From NCBI GenBank assembly GCA_017472665.1, contig JAFUOS010000004.1:1-55399 (forward strand): DNA of 55,399 bases. The letters are read 5' to 3'. The stretch comes from Tyzzerella sp. (lineage in GTDB: Bacteria; Bacillota; Clostridia; Lachnospirales; Lachnospiraceae). The notes beneath the pieces are model-generated. The model searched no databases, was not told the DNA's origin, and worked only from the letters and a program-made list of their open reading frames with translations. The position numbers were made by a program, and so were the translations under genes. Shown piece by piece: positions 16,140 to 25,250 of this stretch (within the stretch, counting starts at the first letter, position 1; every line of letters starts with the position of its first letter).

Positions 16140-17051
16140 ATGAATTTGATTTTTGATGATAAAATAATGAATATGATAGATGCAACACGCATATATAGAG
16201 AGGAGCCGATGAAAAAGCACACGACATTCCGCGTGGGTGGAAATGCAGATTATTTCATCGTTCCAAAAACGACAGAAGAAGTGAAAAACGTAGTGACATT
16301 ATGTAAAGAAACGGACATGCCATATTACATTTTGGGAAATGGAAGTAATCTTTTGGTGAGTGACAAAGGATACCAAGGTGTGATTATCCAAATCTATAAA
16401 GAGATGAATGAGATTTTCATAGAAGGGGACCAAATCAAAGTACAGGCAGGAGCATTGCTTTCTAAAATAGGCAGTGCCGCATTGGAATCAGGGCTTACTG
16501 GATTCGAATTTGCGTCAGGAATTCCAGGCACCATCGGAGGTGCAGTTGTCATGAATGCAGGCGCTTATGGCGGTGAGATGAAAGACGTATTGGAAGAAGT
16601 TACGGTGTTGACTCCAGAAGGAGAAGTGATTGTACTTCAAAAAGAAGAACTGGAGTTAGGATACCGCACGAGTATCATTGCAAAGAAAGATTACATTGTA
16701 TTGGAAGCAAAACTCAAACTGGAAAAAGGCGATAGAGATGCTATCAAAGCCAAAATGGATGAGTTGAAGTTGCAGAGAACTACCAAACAGCCATTAGAGT
16801 ATCCAAGTGCAGGAAGTACATTTAAAAGACCAGAAGGATATTTCGCAGGAAAACTGATTCAGGATGCAGGACTTCGAGGTTTCCAAGTGGGAGGAGCACA
16901 GGTTTCAGAAAAACATTGCGGTTTTGTGATTAACAAAGATCATGCGACAGCTGCCGATGTCTGGGAATTGATGTGTCAGGTACGTGCGATTGTAAAAGAA
17001 AAATTTGGAGTAGAACTAGAACCAGAAGTGAAACGATTAGGAGAATTCTAA
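16140..17051 (+). CDS. murB: UDP-N-acetylenolpyruvoylglucosamine reductase
   Basis: 303-residue flavoenzyme that reduces the enolpyruvyl group to make UDP-N-acetylmuramate, the second committed step of peptidoglycan synthesis in the cytosol. The FAD-binding segment (NADYFIVPKT, LGNGSNLLVSD) and SGIPGTIGGAVVMNAGAYGGE motif are intact, as are the catalytic Ser in PSAGSTFKRP and the C-terminal EVKRLG. The type IIb length fits Firmicutes. The ATG has GGGGA upstream. It is first in the operon with rapZ, whose ATG lies two bases after the murB stop. Confidence 0.96.
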   Translation: MNLIFDDKIMNMIDATRIYREEPMKKHTTFRVGGNADYFIVPKTTEEVKNVVTLCKETDMPYYILGNGSNLLVSDKGYQGVIIQIYKEMNEIFIEGDQIKVQAGALLSKIGSAALESGLTGFEFASGIPGTIGGAVVMNAGAYGGEMKDVLEEVTVLTPEGEVIVLQKEELELGYRTSIIAKKDYIVLEAKLKLEKGDRDAIKAKMDELKLQRTTKQPLEYPSAGSTFKRPEGYFAGKLIQDAGLRGFQVGGAQVSEKHCGFVINKDHATAADVWELMCQVRAIVKEKFGVELEPEVKRLGEF

Positions 17052-17053
17052 AG

Positions 17054-17929
17054 ATGAGATTTGTCATTGTGACGGGAATGTCGGGTGCAGGAAAAAGTAC
17101 AGCGTTAAAGATGTTAGAGGACGTAGGTTATTATTGTGTAGATAATCTGCCTGTTTTGCTGGTGCCGAAATTAGCTGAACTTACAAGAGTTCCAAACGAA
17201 GAGATTAATAAAATTGCCGTGGGAATCGATATCCGCAACCGGGACAGTTTTTCAGAGTTTGGGAGAATGCTGGATAAACTGACGCAAACCGGATTCGATT
17301 ATGAGATTCTGTTTTTGGATTCTCGCGATGATGTGTTAATCAAGCGCTATAAGGAGACTAGGAGAAATCATCCTTTGGCAGGAAATGGAAGGATTGACCA
17401 AGGAATTGAAAAAGAACGTCAAAAATTAACACTTTTGCGTAAAAGGGCAGACTATATTCTCGACACAAGTAATCTGTTGACAAGAGAACTGCAAGCCGAG
17501 CTAGGCAAGATTTTCGTAGAAAATAAAGAATTTAAAAATATTTATGTGACTGTATTATCATTTGGATTCAAGTATGGGATTCCAAACGACGCAGACTTGG
17601 TATTTGATGTCCGTTTTTTACCGAATCCATATTATATTGAACATTTGCGTCACAAGACAGGAAACGATGCAGAAATCAGAGAATTTGTGATGAACAATGG
17701 AGCGGCGAGAATGTTTTTGGAAAAACTGGAGGACATGGCACGTTTCTTGATTCCCCATTATATTTCGGAAGGAAAACATCAATTAGTGATTGCGATTGGG
17801 TGTACTGGCGGAAAACATCGGTCTGTGACTCTTGCAAATGCACTTTATGAATTGTTGAAACAAGATGAAAATTTAGGAATCAAGATTGAGCATCGAGATA
17901 TTGAAAAGGATGCAAAGAGAAAAGCATAA
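17054..17929 (+). CDS. rapZ: RNase adapter / nucleotide-binding protein RapZ (YvcJ)
   Basis: 291-residue P-loop protein. Walker A is GMSGAGKST at the extreme N-terminus, Walker B-like DxxD segments follow, and the C-terminal domain has the GCTGGKHRSV motif. In Proteobacteria RapZ senses glucosamine-6-phosphate; in Firmicutes the YvcJ homologue hydrolyses GTP and affects competence. Start at 17054 is chosen because AGGAG lies at 17039 and Walker A would otherwise be preceded by an unnatural extension. It sits directly between murB and whiA. The usual partner yvcK, normally between rapZ and whiA, is not here. Confidence 0.95.
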   Translation: MRFVIVTGMSGAGKSTALKMLEDVGYYCVDNLPVLLVPKLAELTRVPNEEINKIAVGIDIRNRDSFSEFGRMLDKLTQTGFDYEILFLDSRDDVLIKRYKETRRNHPLAGNGRIDQGIEKERQKLTLLRKRADYILDTSNLLTRELQAELGKIFVENKEFKNIYVTVLSFGFKYGIPNDADLVFDVRFLPNPYYIEHLRHKTGNDAEIREFVMNNGAARMFLEKLEDMARFLIPHYISEGKHQLVIAIGCTGGKHRSVTLANALYELLKQDENLGIKIEHRDIEKDAKRKA

Positions 17930-17930
17930 C

Positions 17931-18887
17931 ATGAAACAGGAAATGACATTTTCAGGAAAAATCAAGGAAGAATTGTCCCGTCAATGGAGTGAGGCAAGAC
18001 ATTGCCAGATAGCAGAGATGGCGGCGATTGTCAGTATGTGTGGCAAAGTCAGCATCGACAGTCGAGAACAGTATTCGGTAAAAGTACGTACCGAAAATCT
18101 TTCTGTTGCAAGAAAGTACTTTACATTATTGAAAAAAACATTTAATATAGAAGTTGAGGCTTTTATCTCAAGGAATAAGAGCAACGGAAATGTTTCTTAT
18201 ACAGTGATCGTAAAGAAACATGAGGATGCAATTAAGGTTTTACAGGCATCAAAATTGATTGATCAAGACGGAGAGATATCAGAGGAGTTTTCCATCGTGA
18301 AAAATCTGATTATCCAGCATGGCTGTTGTAAGCGCGCATTTATTCGCGGGGCTTTCCTGGCGGCTGGCTCTATGAGCAATCCGGAAAAATCATACCATAT
18401 CGAGATTGTATGTACAGCAGAAAAGAAGGCAGAGCAGCTTCGGACAATTATTAATAGCTTTGGCTTGGATGCCAAGGTGATTATCCGAAAAAAATCCTAT
18501 GTCGTATATTTAAAGGAAGGTTCTCAGATTGTGGATCTTTTGAATATCATGGAGGCACCGGTTGCCCTTATGGAGATGGAAAATATACGCATCTTGAAGG
18601 AAATGAGAAATACGGTGAATCGCAAGGTGAACTGTGAGACTGCCAATATTAATAAAACTGTGTCAGCGGCAGTGAAGCAAATGGAAGATATCAGGTATAT
18701 TCGCGATACAATTGGATTCAGTGAATTGCCAGAAGGTTTATTGGAAATTGCCGAGCTGCGTCTAGAATACCCGAATGCGACTTTAAAAGAATTAGGAGAT
18801 TTACTTTCAACACCGCTTGGGAAGTCGGGGGTAAATCACAGGCTTCGAAAACTGAGCGAGATAGCAGAACAGTTGAAAGGAGAATAA
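17931..18887 (+). CDS. whiA: DNA-binding protein WhiA
   Basis: 318-residue protein with an N-terminal degenerate LAGLIDADG homing-endonuclease fold (residues about 5-215) and a C-terminal helix-turn-helix (about 225-315, containing LRLEYPNATLKELGDLL and the KSGVNHRLRKL recognition part). In Gram-positive bacteria WhiA influences division and, in actinomycetes, sporulation. The start is one base after the rapZ stop; an alternative Met four codons later is possible because WhiA often begins MTF/MSF. The HPr-like gene follows by 12 bases. Confidence 0.95.
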   Translation: MKQEMTFSGKIKEELSRQWSEARHCQIAEMAAIVSMCGKVSIDSREQYSVKVRTENLSVARKYFTLLKKTFNIEVEAFISRNKSNGNVSYTVIVKKHEDAIKVLQASKLIDQDGEISEEFSIVKNLIIQHGCCKRAFIRGAFLAAGSMSNPEKSYHIEIVCTAEKKAEQLRTIINSFGLDAKVIIRKKSYVVYLKEGSQIVDLLNIMEAPVALMEMENIRILKEMRNTVNRKVNCETANINKTVSAAVKQMEDIRYIRDTIGFSELPEGLLEIAELRLEYPNATLKELGDLLSTPLGKSGVNHRLRKLSEIAEQLKGE

Positions 18888-18899
18888 GGAGGAACAATT

Positions 18900-19151
18900 A
18901 TGATTAGGAAAGCAGTAACAATTAATTGTGAAGGGTTAGAGGCCCGTCCCATTGCGATGCTGGTGCAAAAAGCAAGCCAGTTCAACAGTACAGTACATAT
19001 TGAAGTCGGTACGAAAAAAGTAAATGCAAAAAGTATCATGGGCATGATGTCACTGAGCGTTTGTGGCGGGGACGAAATCGTCGTAGTTACCGAAGGTGTA
19101 GACGAAGCAGTTGCAGCAGATGAGATTGAATCATATTTGAATAAACAATAA
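18900..19151 (+). CDS. HPr/Crh-like phosphocarrier paralogue with Glu at the active site
   Basis: 83-residue HPr-fold protein. The canonical active-site motif G-L-H-A-R-P reads GLEARP, with Glu14 (codon GAG) in place of the phosphorylated histidine, so it should not accept phosphate from enzyme I. The regulatory serine is kept (Ser45 in AKSIMGM), the target of HPr kinase. This is the logic of Bacillus Crh, where the histidine is Gln, and the whiA-crh position is conserved. It probably works in carbon catabolite control with CcpA rather than in sugar transport. AGGAGG precedes the ATG. Confidence 0.92.
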   Translation: MIRKAVTINCEGLEARPIAMLVQKASQFNSTVHIEVGTKKVNAKSIMGMMSLSVCGGDEIVVVTEGVDEAVAADEIESYLNKQ

Positions 19152-19164
19152 CGGACAAGTTTAT

Positions 19165-19190
19165 AAAAGAGCATGTAAGTGCTCTTTTTT
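19165..19190 (+). terminator. Terminator of the murB-rapZ-whiA-HPr operon
   Basis: AAAAGAGCA and TGCTCTTTTTT pair around a TGTAAG loop and are followed by T-rich sequence. Confidence 0.88.
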
Positions 19191-19252
19191 CTTTTACGTT
19201 GTTGCGTTAAAACGGCAAAGTTAAATGAAATGATGAAAGGAGAAATGGATAG

Positions 19253-20212
19253 ATGAAAAAAATGATATTTGTATACAACCCGAATGCAGGCAGAGGCCTG
19301 ATTAGGCAGCGCCTTGCAGATGTACTTGATATTTTTGTGAAAGCTGGATATGAGTTGGTTGTTTACCCTACACAGAGTTATCGAGATGCTTATGATAAAA
19401 TTGTGCACATGGAAGAGGGATATGATCTGGTAGTCTGCAGCGGTGGAGACGGTACCTTGGATGAAGTGGTCACGGGGATGATGAAACGTAAGAACAAGGT
19501 TCCGATTGGTTATATTCCAACAGGCACTACCAATGATTTTGCAAGCAGCCTGCATATTTCCAAAGATATGTTGAATGCAGCGCACACCGCTGTTCATGGA
19601 ACGCCGTTTGCATGTGATATTGGAATATTTAATAAGGATATTTTTGTATATGTTGCAGCCTTTGGTCTTTTTACGGATGTGTCTTATCAGACCAATCAGA
19701 ACTTGAAAAGGGTGCTTGGACATGCAGCTTATGTCTTGGAAGGTGTAAAACAGTTGTCAAATATTCCATCGTATAAGATTAAGGTCACACACGACGGACA
19801 AGTGATTGAAGATGAGTTTATGATTGGTATGGTTACTAATTCCAAATCGGTTGCCGGATTCAAGGGAATCACAGGAAAACAGATAGAGTTTGATGATGGA
19901 GAATTCGAAGTGACTTTAATCCGCAGGCCGAAGAATCCGATTGAACTTCAGGAAATTATTACGGCGCTCCTGATTGAAAATTTCAATACACAGCATATGT
20001 ATACATTTAAAACAGGGGAAATCACGTTTGAATCAGACGTGGAAATTCCGTGGACGCTGGATGGAGAATTCGGTGGACAGCATGAATTGGTGAAAATCTG
20101 CAATGAAAGGCAGGCGCTTCAGATTATGATAGAGGCCAGAGAAACAGATGAACAGATAGAAGAATTGACAGAAAATATGTCAGGTGAAGAGGAAAAAGTG
20201 GATGAAGAATAG
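19253..20212 (+). CDS. Diacylglycerol/lipid kinase family protein (YegS/DgkB type)
   Basis: 319-residue soluble lipid kinase. The nucleotide-binding GGDGTLDEV motif (about residue 64), the NPNAGRG start and IGYIPTGTTNDFA are all present. The C-terminal beta-sandwich ends with WTLDGEFGGQ, containing the Asp of the lipid kinase fold. DgkB recycles diacylglycerol to phosphatidate in Gram-positive phospholipid and lipoteichoic acid cycles; other YegS-like substrates are possible. It has AAAGGAG upstream and a Glu-rich C-terminal tail. No terminator is seen before the fba promoter. Confidence 0.9.
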   Translation: MKKMIFVYNPNAGRGLIRQRLADVLDIFVKAGYELVVYPTQSYRDAYDKIVHMEEGYDLVVCSGGDGTLDEVVTGMMKRKNKVPIGYIPTGTTNDFASSLHISKDMLNAAHTAVHGTPFACDIGIFNKDIFVYVAAFGLFTDVSYQTNQNLKRVLGHAAYVLEGVKQLSNIPSYKIKVTHDGQVIEDEFMIGMVTNSKSVAGFKGITGKQIEFDDGEFEVTLIRRPKNPIELQEIITALLIENFNTQHMYTFKTGEITFESDVEIPWTLDGEFGGQHELVKICNERQALQIMIEARETDEQIEELTENMSGEEEKVDEE

Positions 20213-20242
20213 ACACAGATAGTTACAGAGGTTAAAAATGTA

Positions 20243-20271
20243 TTTGCATTTTTAAAAATATGGTTTATAAT
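20243..20271 (+). promoter_or_regulatory. Promoter of fba
   Basis: TTTGCA (20243-20248), a 17-base spacer and consensus TATAAT (20266-20271). The -10 is perfect, in keeping with a highly expressed glycolytic gene. Confidence 0.7.
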
Positions 20272-20312
20272 GGTAGGCGAAAGCAATCATAAAATAATCG
20301 GAGGTAATTATT

Positions 20313-21176
20313 ATGTTAGTATCAGCAAAAGAAATGCTTGACAAAGCAAAAGCAGGACACTATGCAGTTGGTCAATTCAACATCAACAACTTAGAATGGA
20401 CAAAAGCCATCTTATTAACAGCTCAAGAATGTAACTCACCAGTTATCCTTGGTGTATCAGAAGGTGCTGGAAAATACATGGCAGGTTACAAGACTGTTGT
20501 AGGTATGGTTAACGGAATGCTCGAAGAATTAAACATCACAGTTCCAGTAGCACTTCACTTAGACCACGGCAGCTACGATGGATGTATGAAATGTATCGAA
20601 GCAGGATTCTCTTCAATCATGTTCGATGGTTCACATTATCCAATCGAAGAAAACGTTGCTAAAACAACTGAATTAGTAAAAATCTGTGCAGAAAAAGGAA
20701 TGTCTTTGGAAGCAGAAGTTGGAGCAATCGGTGGAGAAGAAGACGGTGTAGTTGGTAAAGGAGAATGTGCAGACCCTAACGAATGTAAAGCAATCGCTGA
20801 CTTAGGCGTTGACATGTTAGCAGCTGGTATCGGTAACATCCACGGAAAATACCCAGCAAACTGGGAAGGATTAAGCTTCGAAACATTAGACGCTATCCAA
20901 CAGTTAACAGGAGATATGCCATTAGTTCTTCACGGTGGTACAGGTATTCCAGACGATATGGTTAAAAAAGCTATCGACTTAGGTGTTGCTAAAATCAACG
21001 TTAATACAGAATGTCAATTAGTATTTGCAGAAGCTACACGTCAATACATTGAAGCTGGAAAAGATTTACAAGGAAAAGGATTTGACCCTCGTAAATTATT
21101 AGCTCCAGGTTTTGAAGCAATCAAAGCTAAAGTAAAAGAAAAAATGGAATTATTTGGTTCTGTTAACAAAGCTTAA
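20313..21176 (+). CDS. fba: Class II fructose-1,6-bisphosphate aldolase
   Basis: 287-residue zinc-dependent aldolase of glycolysis, cleaving fructose-1,6-bisphosphate to dihydroxyacetone phosphate and glyceraldehyde-3-phosphate. The catalytic and metal motif ALHLDHGSYDGC (Asp and His), SIMFDGSHYPIEENV, EAEVGAIGGEEDG and HGGTGIPDDM are present. Codon use is strongly biased (ATC, TTA, GGA, GTT), which is unlike its neighbours and signals high expression. GGAGG lies before the ATG. It is a single-gene unit between its own promoter and terminator. Confidence 0.96.
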   Translation: MLVSAKEMLDKAKAGHYAVGQFNINNLEWTKAILLTAQECNSPVILGVSEGAGKYMAGYKTVVGMVNGMLEELNITVPVALHLDHGSYDGCMKCIEAGFSSIMFDGSHYPIEENVAKTTELVKICAEKGMSLEAEVGAIGGEEDGVVGKGECADPNECKAIADLGVDMLAAGIGNIHGKYPANWEGLSFETLDAIQQLTGDMPLVLHGGTGIPDDMVKKAIDLGVAKINVNTECQLVFAEATRQYIEAGKDLQGKGFDPRKLLAPGFEAIKAKVKEKMELFGSVNKA

Positions 21177-21210
21177 GGAATGTTACTGCGAAGTACATAG
21201 TTTGAGAATC

Positions 21211-21246
21211 AGGTGGAAGATACAAAGTTTCTTCCACCTTTTTTAT
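21211..21246 (+). terminator. Terminator of fba
   Basis: AGGTGGAAG pairs with CTTCCACCT around a 12-base loop, followed by TTTTTTATTTTT. Confidence 0.9.
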
Positions 21247-21331
21247 TTTTCTTGCATTTTATATTAATTTAAGGTATTTTATTTCATATGAGAGTGTGTT
21301 ATAGAATGATTAGAGGAAGGAAAACGGGTAT

Positions 21332-23455
21332 ATGAGTGAACTGATGAACGTAGTGGATATTTTTGGGGAGAACGTTTTTAATGACTCTGTGATGCAGGCA
21401 CGTTTGCCAAAAAAAGTGTATCATGAGTTAAAGCGTACGATCCAGGAAGGAAAAGAATTAGAACCATCGATTGCGGATGTTGTTGCGCATGAGATGAAAG
21501 AGTGGGCTATTGAAAAAGGTGCCACTCATTATTCACATTGGTTCCAACCACTGACAGGTGCCACGGCAGAAAAGCATGATGCATTTATTTCGGCTCCAAA
21601 AGAAAACGGAAAAGTTCTGATGGAATTCTCGGGGAAGGAATTGATTAAAGGTGAATCCGATGCATCCTCATTCCCATCAGGCGGACTTCGTGCAACGTTT
21701 GAGGCGAGAGGCTATACAGCATGGGACTGTACATCACCGGCATTTATTAAGAAAGATGCGACAGGAGAAGGGGCGATTCTTTATATTCCGACGGCATTCT
21801 GTTCGTATACAGGAGAAGCATTAGACCAAAAAACACCGCTTCTTCGTTCCATGGAAGCAATCAATAAACAGGCACTTCGATTGATTCGTCTGTTTGGAAA
21901 TACAACATCCCAGAAAGTAACTCCATCTGTTGGAGCAGAGCAGGAATACTTTTTGGTGGACAGAGAAAAATATTTGAAGAGAAAAGACCTTGTCTTTACT
22001 GGCAGAACTTTATTCGGTGCAATGCCTCCAAAGGGACAGGAATTGGACGACCATTACTTTGGTGCAATTCGTGAACGTATTGCACTCTTTATGAAAGATG
22101 TAAATGAAGAACTGTGGAAACTTGGCGTTTCTGCAAAAACGCAGCATAATGAGGTGGCACCGGCACAACACGAATTGGCACCAATTTATGCACAATGTAA
22201 CGTTGCTGTAGACCATAACCAATTAATAATGGAAACATTGAAGCAGGTGGCTTATCGCCATGGATTGCATTGCCTCCTGCATGAAAAACCATTTGCAGGA
22301 GTAAATGGTTCCGGAAAGCATAACAACTGGTCCTTGACGACAGATGATGGCATTAATCTGTTGGATCCAGGTAAAAATCCACATGACAATATTCAGTTTT
22401 TATTGATTTTGACTTGTGTACTAAGAGCGGTAGACAGACATGCCGAACTTCTGAGAGAGTCTGCATCGGACGTGGGAAATGACCAGAGATTAGGGGCCAA
22501 TGAAGCTCCGCCGGCGATTGTTTCCGTGTCTTTGGGGACACAGTTAGAGGATGTGCTCGACCAGTTAGTAAGCACAGGTTCTGCTACCCACAGCATTAAG
22601 AGACAAAGATTAGAAACGGGCGTACATACACTTCCTGATTTTGCAAAAGATGCTACGGATAGAAACAGAACGGCACCATTTGCATTCACCGGAAATAAAT
22701 TTGAATTTCGCATGGTAGGTTCTAGAGATTCAGTTGCTTCCTCTACAATTGTATTAAATACAATCGTTGCAGAGGCGTTTGCAGAAGCTTGCGAATACTT
22801 GGAAAAAGCAGAAAATTTTGATATAGGAGTACATGATTTAGTGAAGAAATATGCTACTGAACATCAGAGAATTGTATTCAGTGGAAATGGGTACTCGCAG
22901 GAATGGGTGGAAGAAGCAGCGAGAAGAGGCCTTCCAAACATTGCTACTATGGTCGATTCTGTTCCATACCTGGTAATAGATAAAACAGTGAATCTGTTTG
23001 AAAAGTTTGGCGTATTTACGAGAGCAGAGTTGGAATCCCGTGCAGAGATTAAATATGAAACCTATGCGAAGGTAATTAATATTGAATCGCGCTCGATGAT
23101 AGATATTGCAAGTAAGCACATTATTCCATCAGTAATTAAATATATTACATCTCTTGCAACTTCTATTAACGAAGTAAAAGGCGCATGTGACAGTATAGAT
23201 GTTAGTGTACAGACAGAACTGTTGGAAAAATCATCAAAGTTGCTTTCGGATACAAGAACAGCTTTAAAGAAACTAGAAGAAGTGACAGGACAGGCTGCTG
23301 CGATGGAAAGAGGCCAAGGACAGGCAGAATTTTTCAAAGATGAAGTCGTTCCGGTGATGGCAGCACTTCGTGAACCAGTGGATAAACTGGAGATGATTGT
23401 GAATAAAGAAATGTGGCCGATGCCATCTTATGGAGATTTATTATTTGAAGTATAG
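21332..23455 (+). CDS. glnN: Glutamine synthetase type III
   Basis: 707-residue GSIII enzyme that makes glutamine from glutamate, ammonia and ATP. The N-terminal GSIII region includes [12 protein letters not shown]. The catalytic domain shows SVGAEQEYF (metal Glu), [21 protein letters not shown] and the [17 protein letters not shown] substrate region; a helical C-terminal part ends at GDLLFEV. The length is as expected for the family. AGAGGAAGG lies upstream of the ATG. Type III enzymes are common in Bacteroidetes, cyanobacteria and gut Clostridia. Two terminators follow. Confidence 0.96.
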   Translation: MSELMNVVDIFGENVFNDSVMQARLPKKVYHELKRTIQEGKELEPSIADVVAHEMKEWAIEKGATHYSHWFQPLTGATAEKHDAFISAPKENGKVLMEFSGKELIKGESDASSFPSGGLRATFEARGYTAWDCTSPAFIKKDATGEGAILYIPTAFCSYTGEALDQKTPLLRSMEAINKQALRLIRLFGNTTSQKVTPSVGAEQEYFLVDREKYLKRKDLVFTGRTLFGAMPPKGQELDDHYFGAIRERIALFMKDVNEELWKLGVSAKTQHNEVAPAQHELAPIYAQCNVAVDHNQLIMETLKQVAYRHGLHCLLHEKPFAGVNGSGKHNNWSLTTDDGINLLDPGKNPHDNIQFLLILTCVLRAVDRHAELLRESASDVGNDQRLGANEAPPAIVSVSLGTQLEDVLDQLVSTGSATHSIKRQRLETGVHTLPDFAKDATDRNRTAPFAFTGNKFEFRMVGSRDSVASSTIVLNTIVAEAFAEACEYLEKAENFDIGVHDLVKKYATEHQRIVFSGNGYSQEWVEEAARRGLPNIATMVDSVPYLVIDKTVNLFEKFGVFTRAELESRAEIKYETYAKVINIESRSMIDIASKHIIPSVIKYITSLATSINEVKGACDSIDVSVQTELLEKSSKLLSDTRTALKKLEEVTGQAAAMERGQGQAEFFKDEVVPVMAALREPVDKLEMIVNKEMWPMPSYGDLLFEV

Positions 23456-23488
23456 GTGGAATATTTGGTTTCAATGAAATAAAAGAAG

Positions 23489-23529
23489 AAAAATGCGCTT
23501 TGTGCTTGAAATGCACGGAGCGCATTTTT
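23489..23529 (+). terminator. Terminator of glutamine synthetase gene
   Basis: AAAAATGCGCT...GTGC pairs with GCAC...AGCGCATTTTT in a long two-part stem ending in five T residues. Confidence 0.85.
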
Positions 23530-23554
23530 GCTGCCTAAAAAAGCTATAGATAGT

Positions 23555-23587
23555 AAAAAGGCTAGTGGGGGAGCCACTAGCCTTTTT
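23555..23587. terminator. Second, symmetric hairpin terminator
   Basis: AAAAAGGCTAGTGG pairs perfectly with CCACTAGCCTTTTT around GGGAG, with A and T runs on both sides, so it can act in either direction. No minus-strand gene ends here, so it probably backs up the terminator at 23489. Confidence 0.85.
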
Positions 23588-23752
23588 GAGGGGAGTATAA
23601 ATAATTAATAAGGGGTTGTAGAAAATCGCTTTCCTACAAAGGTCATTATAATATACGAAAAAGAAAAACACAAGCAAAAAATTAAAAAAAACTTAAGCAA
23701 TTTTATAAAAAATGGCAAAAAAGATAAAAAATCGACGGAATTTTATTTGGAT
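23588..23752. other. AT-rich gap without a gene
   Basis: Only A-rich sequence is seen here, with no open frame that carries a ribosome site. It joins the tandem terminators to the promoter region of the Asn-rich gene. Confidence 0.5.
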
Positions 23753-23781
23753 GCATAAAAAAAATCGACTGAGAGATACTA
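23753..23781 (+). promoter_or_regulatory. Candidate sporulation (sigma-G/F type) promoter
   Basis: GCATA (23753-23757) and GATACTA (23775-23781) are 17 bases apart. This is close to the forespore pattern GNATR and CATNNTA, with one mismatch in the -10. No vegetative TTGACA/TATAAT pair is visible in this gap. Spacing and match are by eye. Confidence 0.4.
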
Positions 23782-23816
23782 AAAGCGTACCAATTAAATT
23801 TCAGGAGGAATGAAAA

Positions 23817-23981
23817 ATGGACAAAAATGCTTATTCAAAGAATAACAACAATGCAAACACAAACAAAAATGCAAACAATGCAAATGCAAAAAACAAAAAT
23901 GCAAACAATGCATCAAACAAGAATGCATATAATGAGTCAAACAGAAATGCGAACAACTCAAATATGAATGACAACTACTAA
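23817..23981 (+). CDS. Asn-rich 54-residue protein, possible gamma-type spore protein
   Basis: Short gene with a strong ribosome site (AGGAGG 23803-23808) and its own terminator. The product has 25 Asn in 54 residues, with 9 Ala and several Lys. It is built from repeats of the form NKNANNA, with Tyr and Ser scattered and no hydrophobic core, so it should be unfolded. Gamma-type small acid-soluble spore proteins are similarly short, repetitive and rich in Asn/Gln/Ala, and serve as amino acid stores. The forespore-like promoter supports this reading, but sequence similarity to a named family is not demonstrated. Confidence 0.7.
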   Translation: MDKNAYSKNNNNANTNKNANNANAKNKNANNASNKNAYNESNRNANNSNMNDNY

Positions 23982-23991
23982 GATGCACCTT

Positions 23992-24020
23992 GAAGAGACC
24001 CTGCGGGGTCTCTTCTTATT
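23992..24020 (+). terminator. Terminator of the Asn-rich gene
   Basis: GAAGAGACCC pairs with GGGTCTCTTC around a short TGCG loop and is followed by TTATTT. Confidence 0.85.
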
Positions 24021-24029
24021 TACACGCTC

Positions 24030-24058
24030 TTGACAGCCACTTTTGTTGCATTTAATAT
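24030..24058 (+). promoter_or_regulatory. Promoter of the methyltransferase-rdgB operon
   Basis: TTGACA (24030-24035), a 17-base spacer and TAATAT (24053-24058), 26 bases before the ATG. Confidence 0.75.
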
Positions 24059-24084
24059 AAGGGGTATAGATACAGGAGGATAAA

Positions 24085-25233
24085 ATGAAAAGAGTAGAGT
24101 TGATAGCACCATGCCATTTCGGGCTGGAAGCTGTATTAAAAAGAGAAATTTATGATTTGGGTTATGAGATTGCAAGTGTGGAAGATGGACGTGTTTCCTT
24201 CTATGGAGATGCAGAAGCAATCTGCAGGGCAAATATATTTTTGAGAACGGCAGAGCGCGTATTGTTGAAAGTGGGTTCGTTTAGGGCAGAAACCTTTGAC
24301 GAATTGTTTGAACGAACAAAGGAAATTCCATGGGAAGAATACATTCCAAAAGACGGAAAGTTCTGGGTGACAAAAGCGGCTTCTGTGAAGAGTAAATTGT
24401 TTAGTCCGTCTGATATTCAGTCGATTATGAAAAAGGCAATGGTAAACCGCATGAAATCCCATTATGATGTGGAATGGTTTGAGGAAACAGGTGCATCTTA
24501 TCCAGTTCGCGTATTTTTGATGAAAGATATTGTGACAGTTGGAATCGATACGTCAGGTGTTTCCCTGCATAAGAGAGGATATCGCCAATTACAGAGCAAG
24601 GCACCGATTACTGAGACGCTGGCAGCAGCGTTAATCATGCTGACTCCATGGAAAAAAGACCGTATTTTCGTAGACCCATTTTGCGGATGCGGAACATTTC
24701 CGATTGAGGCGGCTATGATTGCGGCAAATATTGCACCGGGGATGAATCGCTCGTTCCTTGCGGAAGAGTGGGAGAATCTGATTCCAAAGAAGGCATGGTA
24801 CGATGCGATCGATGAAGCCAATGAGATGATAGATGATGATATAGAAGTAGACATTCAAGGGTATGATATCGATGGAGAAGTTCTTCGTGCGGCAAGAGAA
24901 AATGCCAAAGAGGCCGGCGTAGAGCATCTGATTCATTTCCAACAGAGAGCAGTAAAAGACCTTCGCCATCCGAAAAAATATGGATTTATTATCACAAACC
25001 CACCGTATGGGGAACGATTGGAAGACAAGGAAACTCTTCCTGGAATTTATCGTGAATTTGGAGAAAGCTTCAAGACACTTGACAGCTGGTCTGCTTACAT
25101 GATCACCAGCTATGAAGATGCCGAGAGATATTTTGGCAGAAAAGCGGATAAAAATAGAAAGATTTACAATGGAATGCTGAAGACATATTTTTACCAATTT
25201 TTGGGGCCAAAACCACCGAAACCAAAGAAATAA
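24085..25233 (+). CDS. THUMP-domain 23S rRNA guanine-N2 methyltransferase (RlmL/YpsC type)
   Basis: 382-residue SAM-dependent RNA methyltransferase. An N-terminal ferredoxin-like segment and THUMP domain (about residues 50-155) bind RNA. The Rossmann domain has motif I FVDPFCGCGTFPIEAAMIA, motif II with Asp near GYDIDGE, and the catalytic TNPPYGERL. This is the YpsC / RlmL N-terminal class, expected to methylate guanine in 23S rRNA; the exact site is inferred from family. It is first in an operon with rdgB (17-base gap). CAGGAGG precedes the ATG. Confidence 0.9.
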   Translation: MKRVELIAPCHFGLEAVLKREIYDLGYEIASVEDGRVSFYGDAEAICRANIFLRTAERVLLKVGSFRAETFDELFERTKEIPWEEYIPKDGKFWVTKAASVKSKLFSPSDIQSIMKKAMVNRMKSHYDVEWFEETGASYPVRVFLMKDIVTVGIDTSGVSLHKRGYRQLQSKAPITETLAAALIMLTPWKKDRIFVDPFCGCGTFPIEAAMIAANIAPGMNRSFLAEEWENLIPKKAWYDAIDEANEMIDDDIEVDIQGYDIDGEVLRAARENAKEAGVEHLIHFQQRAVKDLRHPKKYGFIITNPPYGERLEDKETLPGIYREFGESFKTLDSWSAYMITSYEDAERYFGRKADKNRKIYNGMLKTYFYQFLGPKPPKPKK

Positions 25234-25250
25234 GAAAGAGGACTTATAAG

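Noticed and set aside
15972-16220. 83-residue N-terminal extension of the CBS-domain protein
   Set aside because: It crosses the murB promoter and start, has no ribosome site, and the GTG at 15971 has AAAGGAGT at good spacing.
18836-19723. 295-residue minus-strand frame opposite whiA end, HPr and lipid kinase
   Set aside because: The plus-strand genes are certain, and the product has no domain and low-quality composition.
24631-25197. 188-residue minus-strand frame in the methyltransferase gene
   Set aside because: Antisense to a gene with intact catalytic motifs; no start signal.
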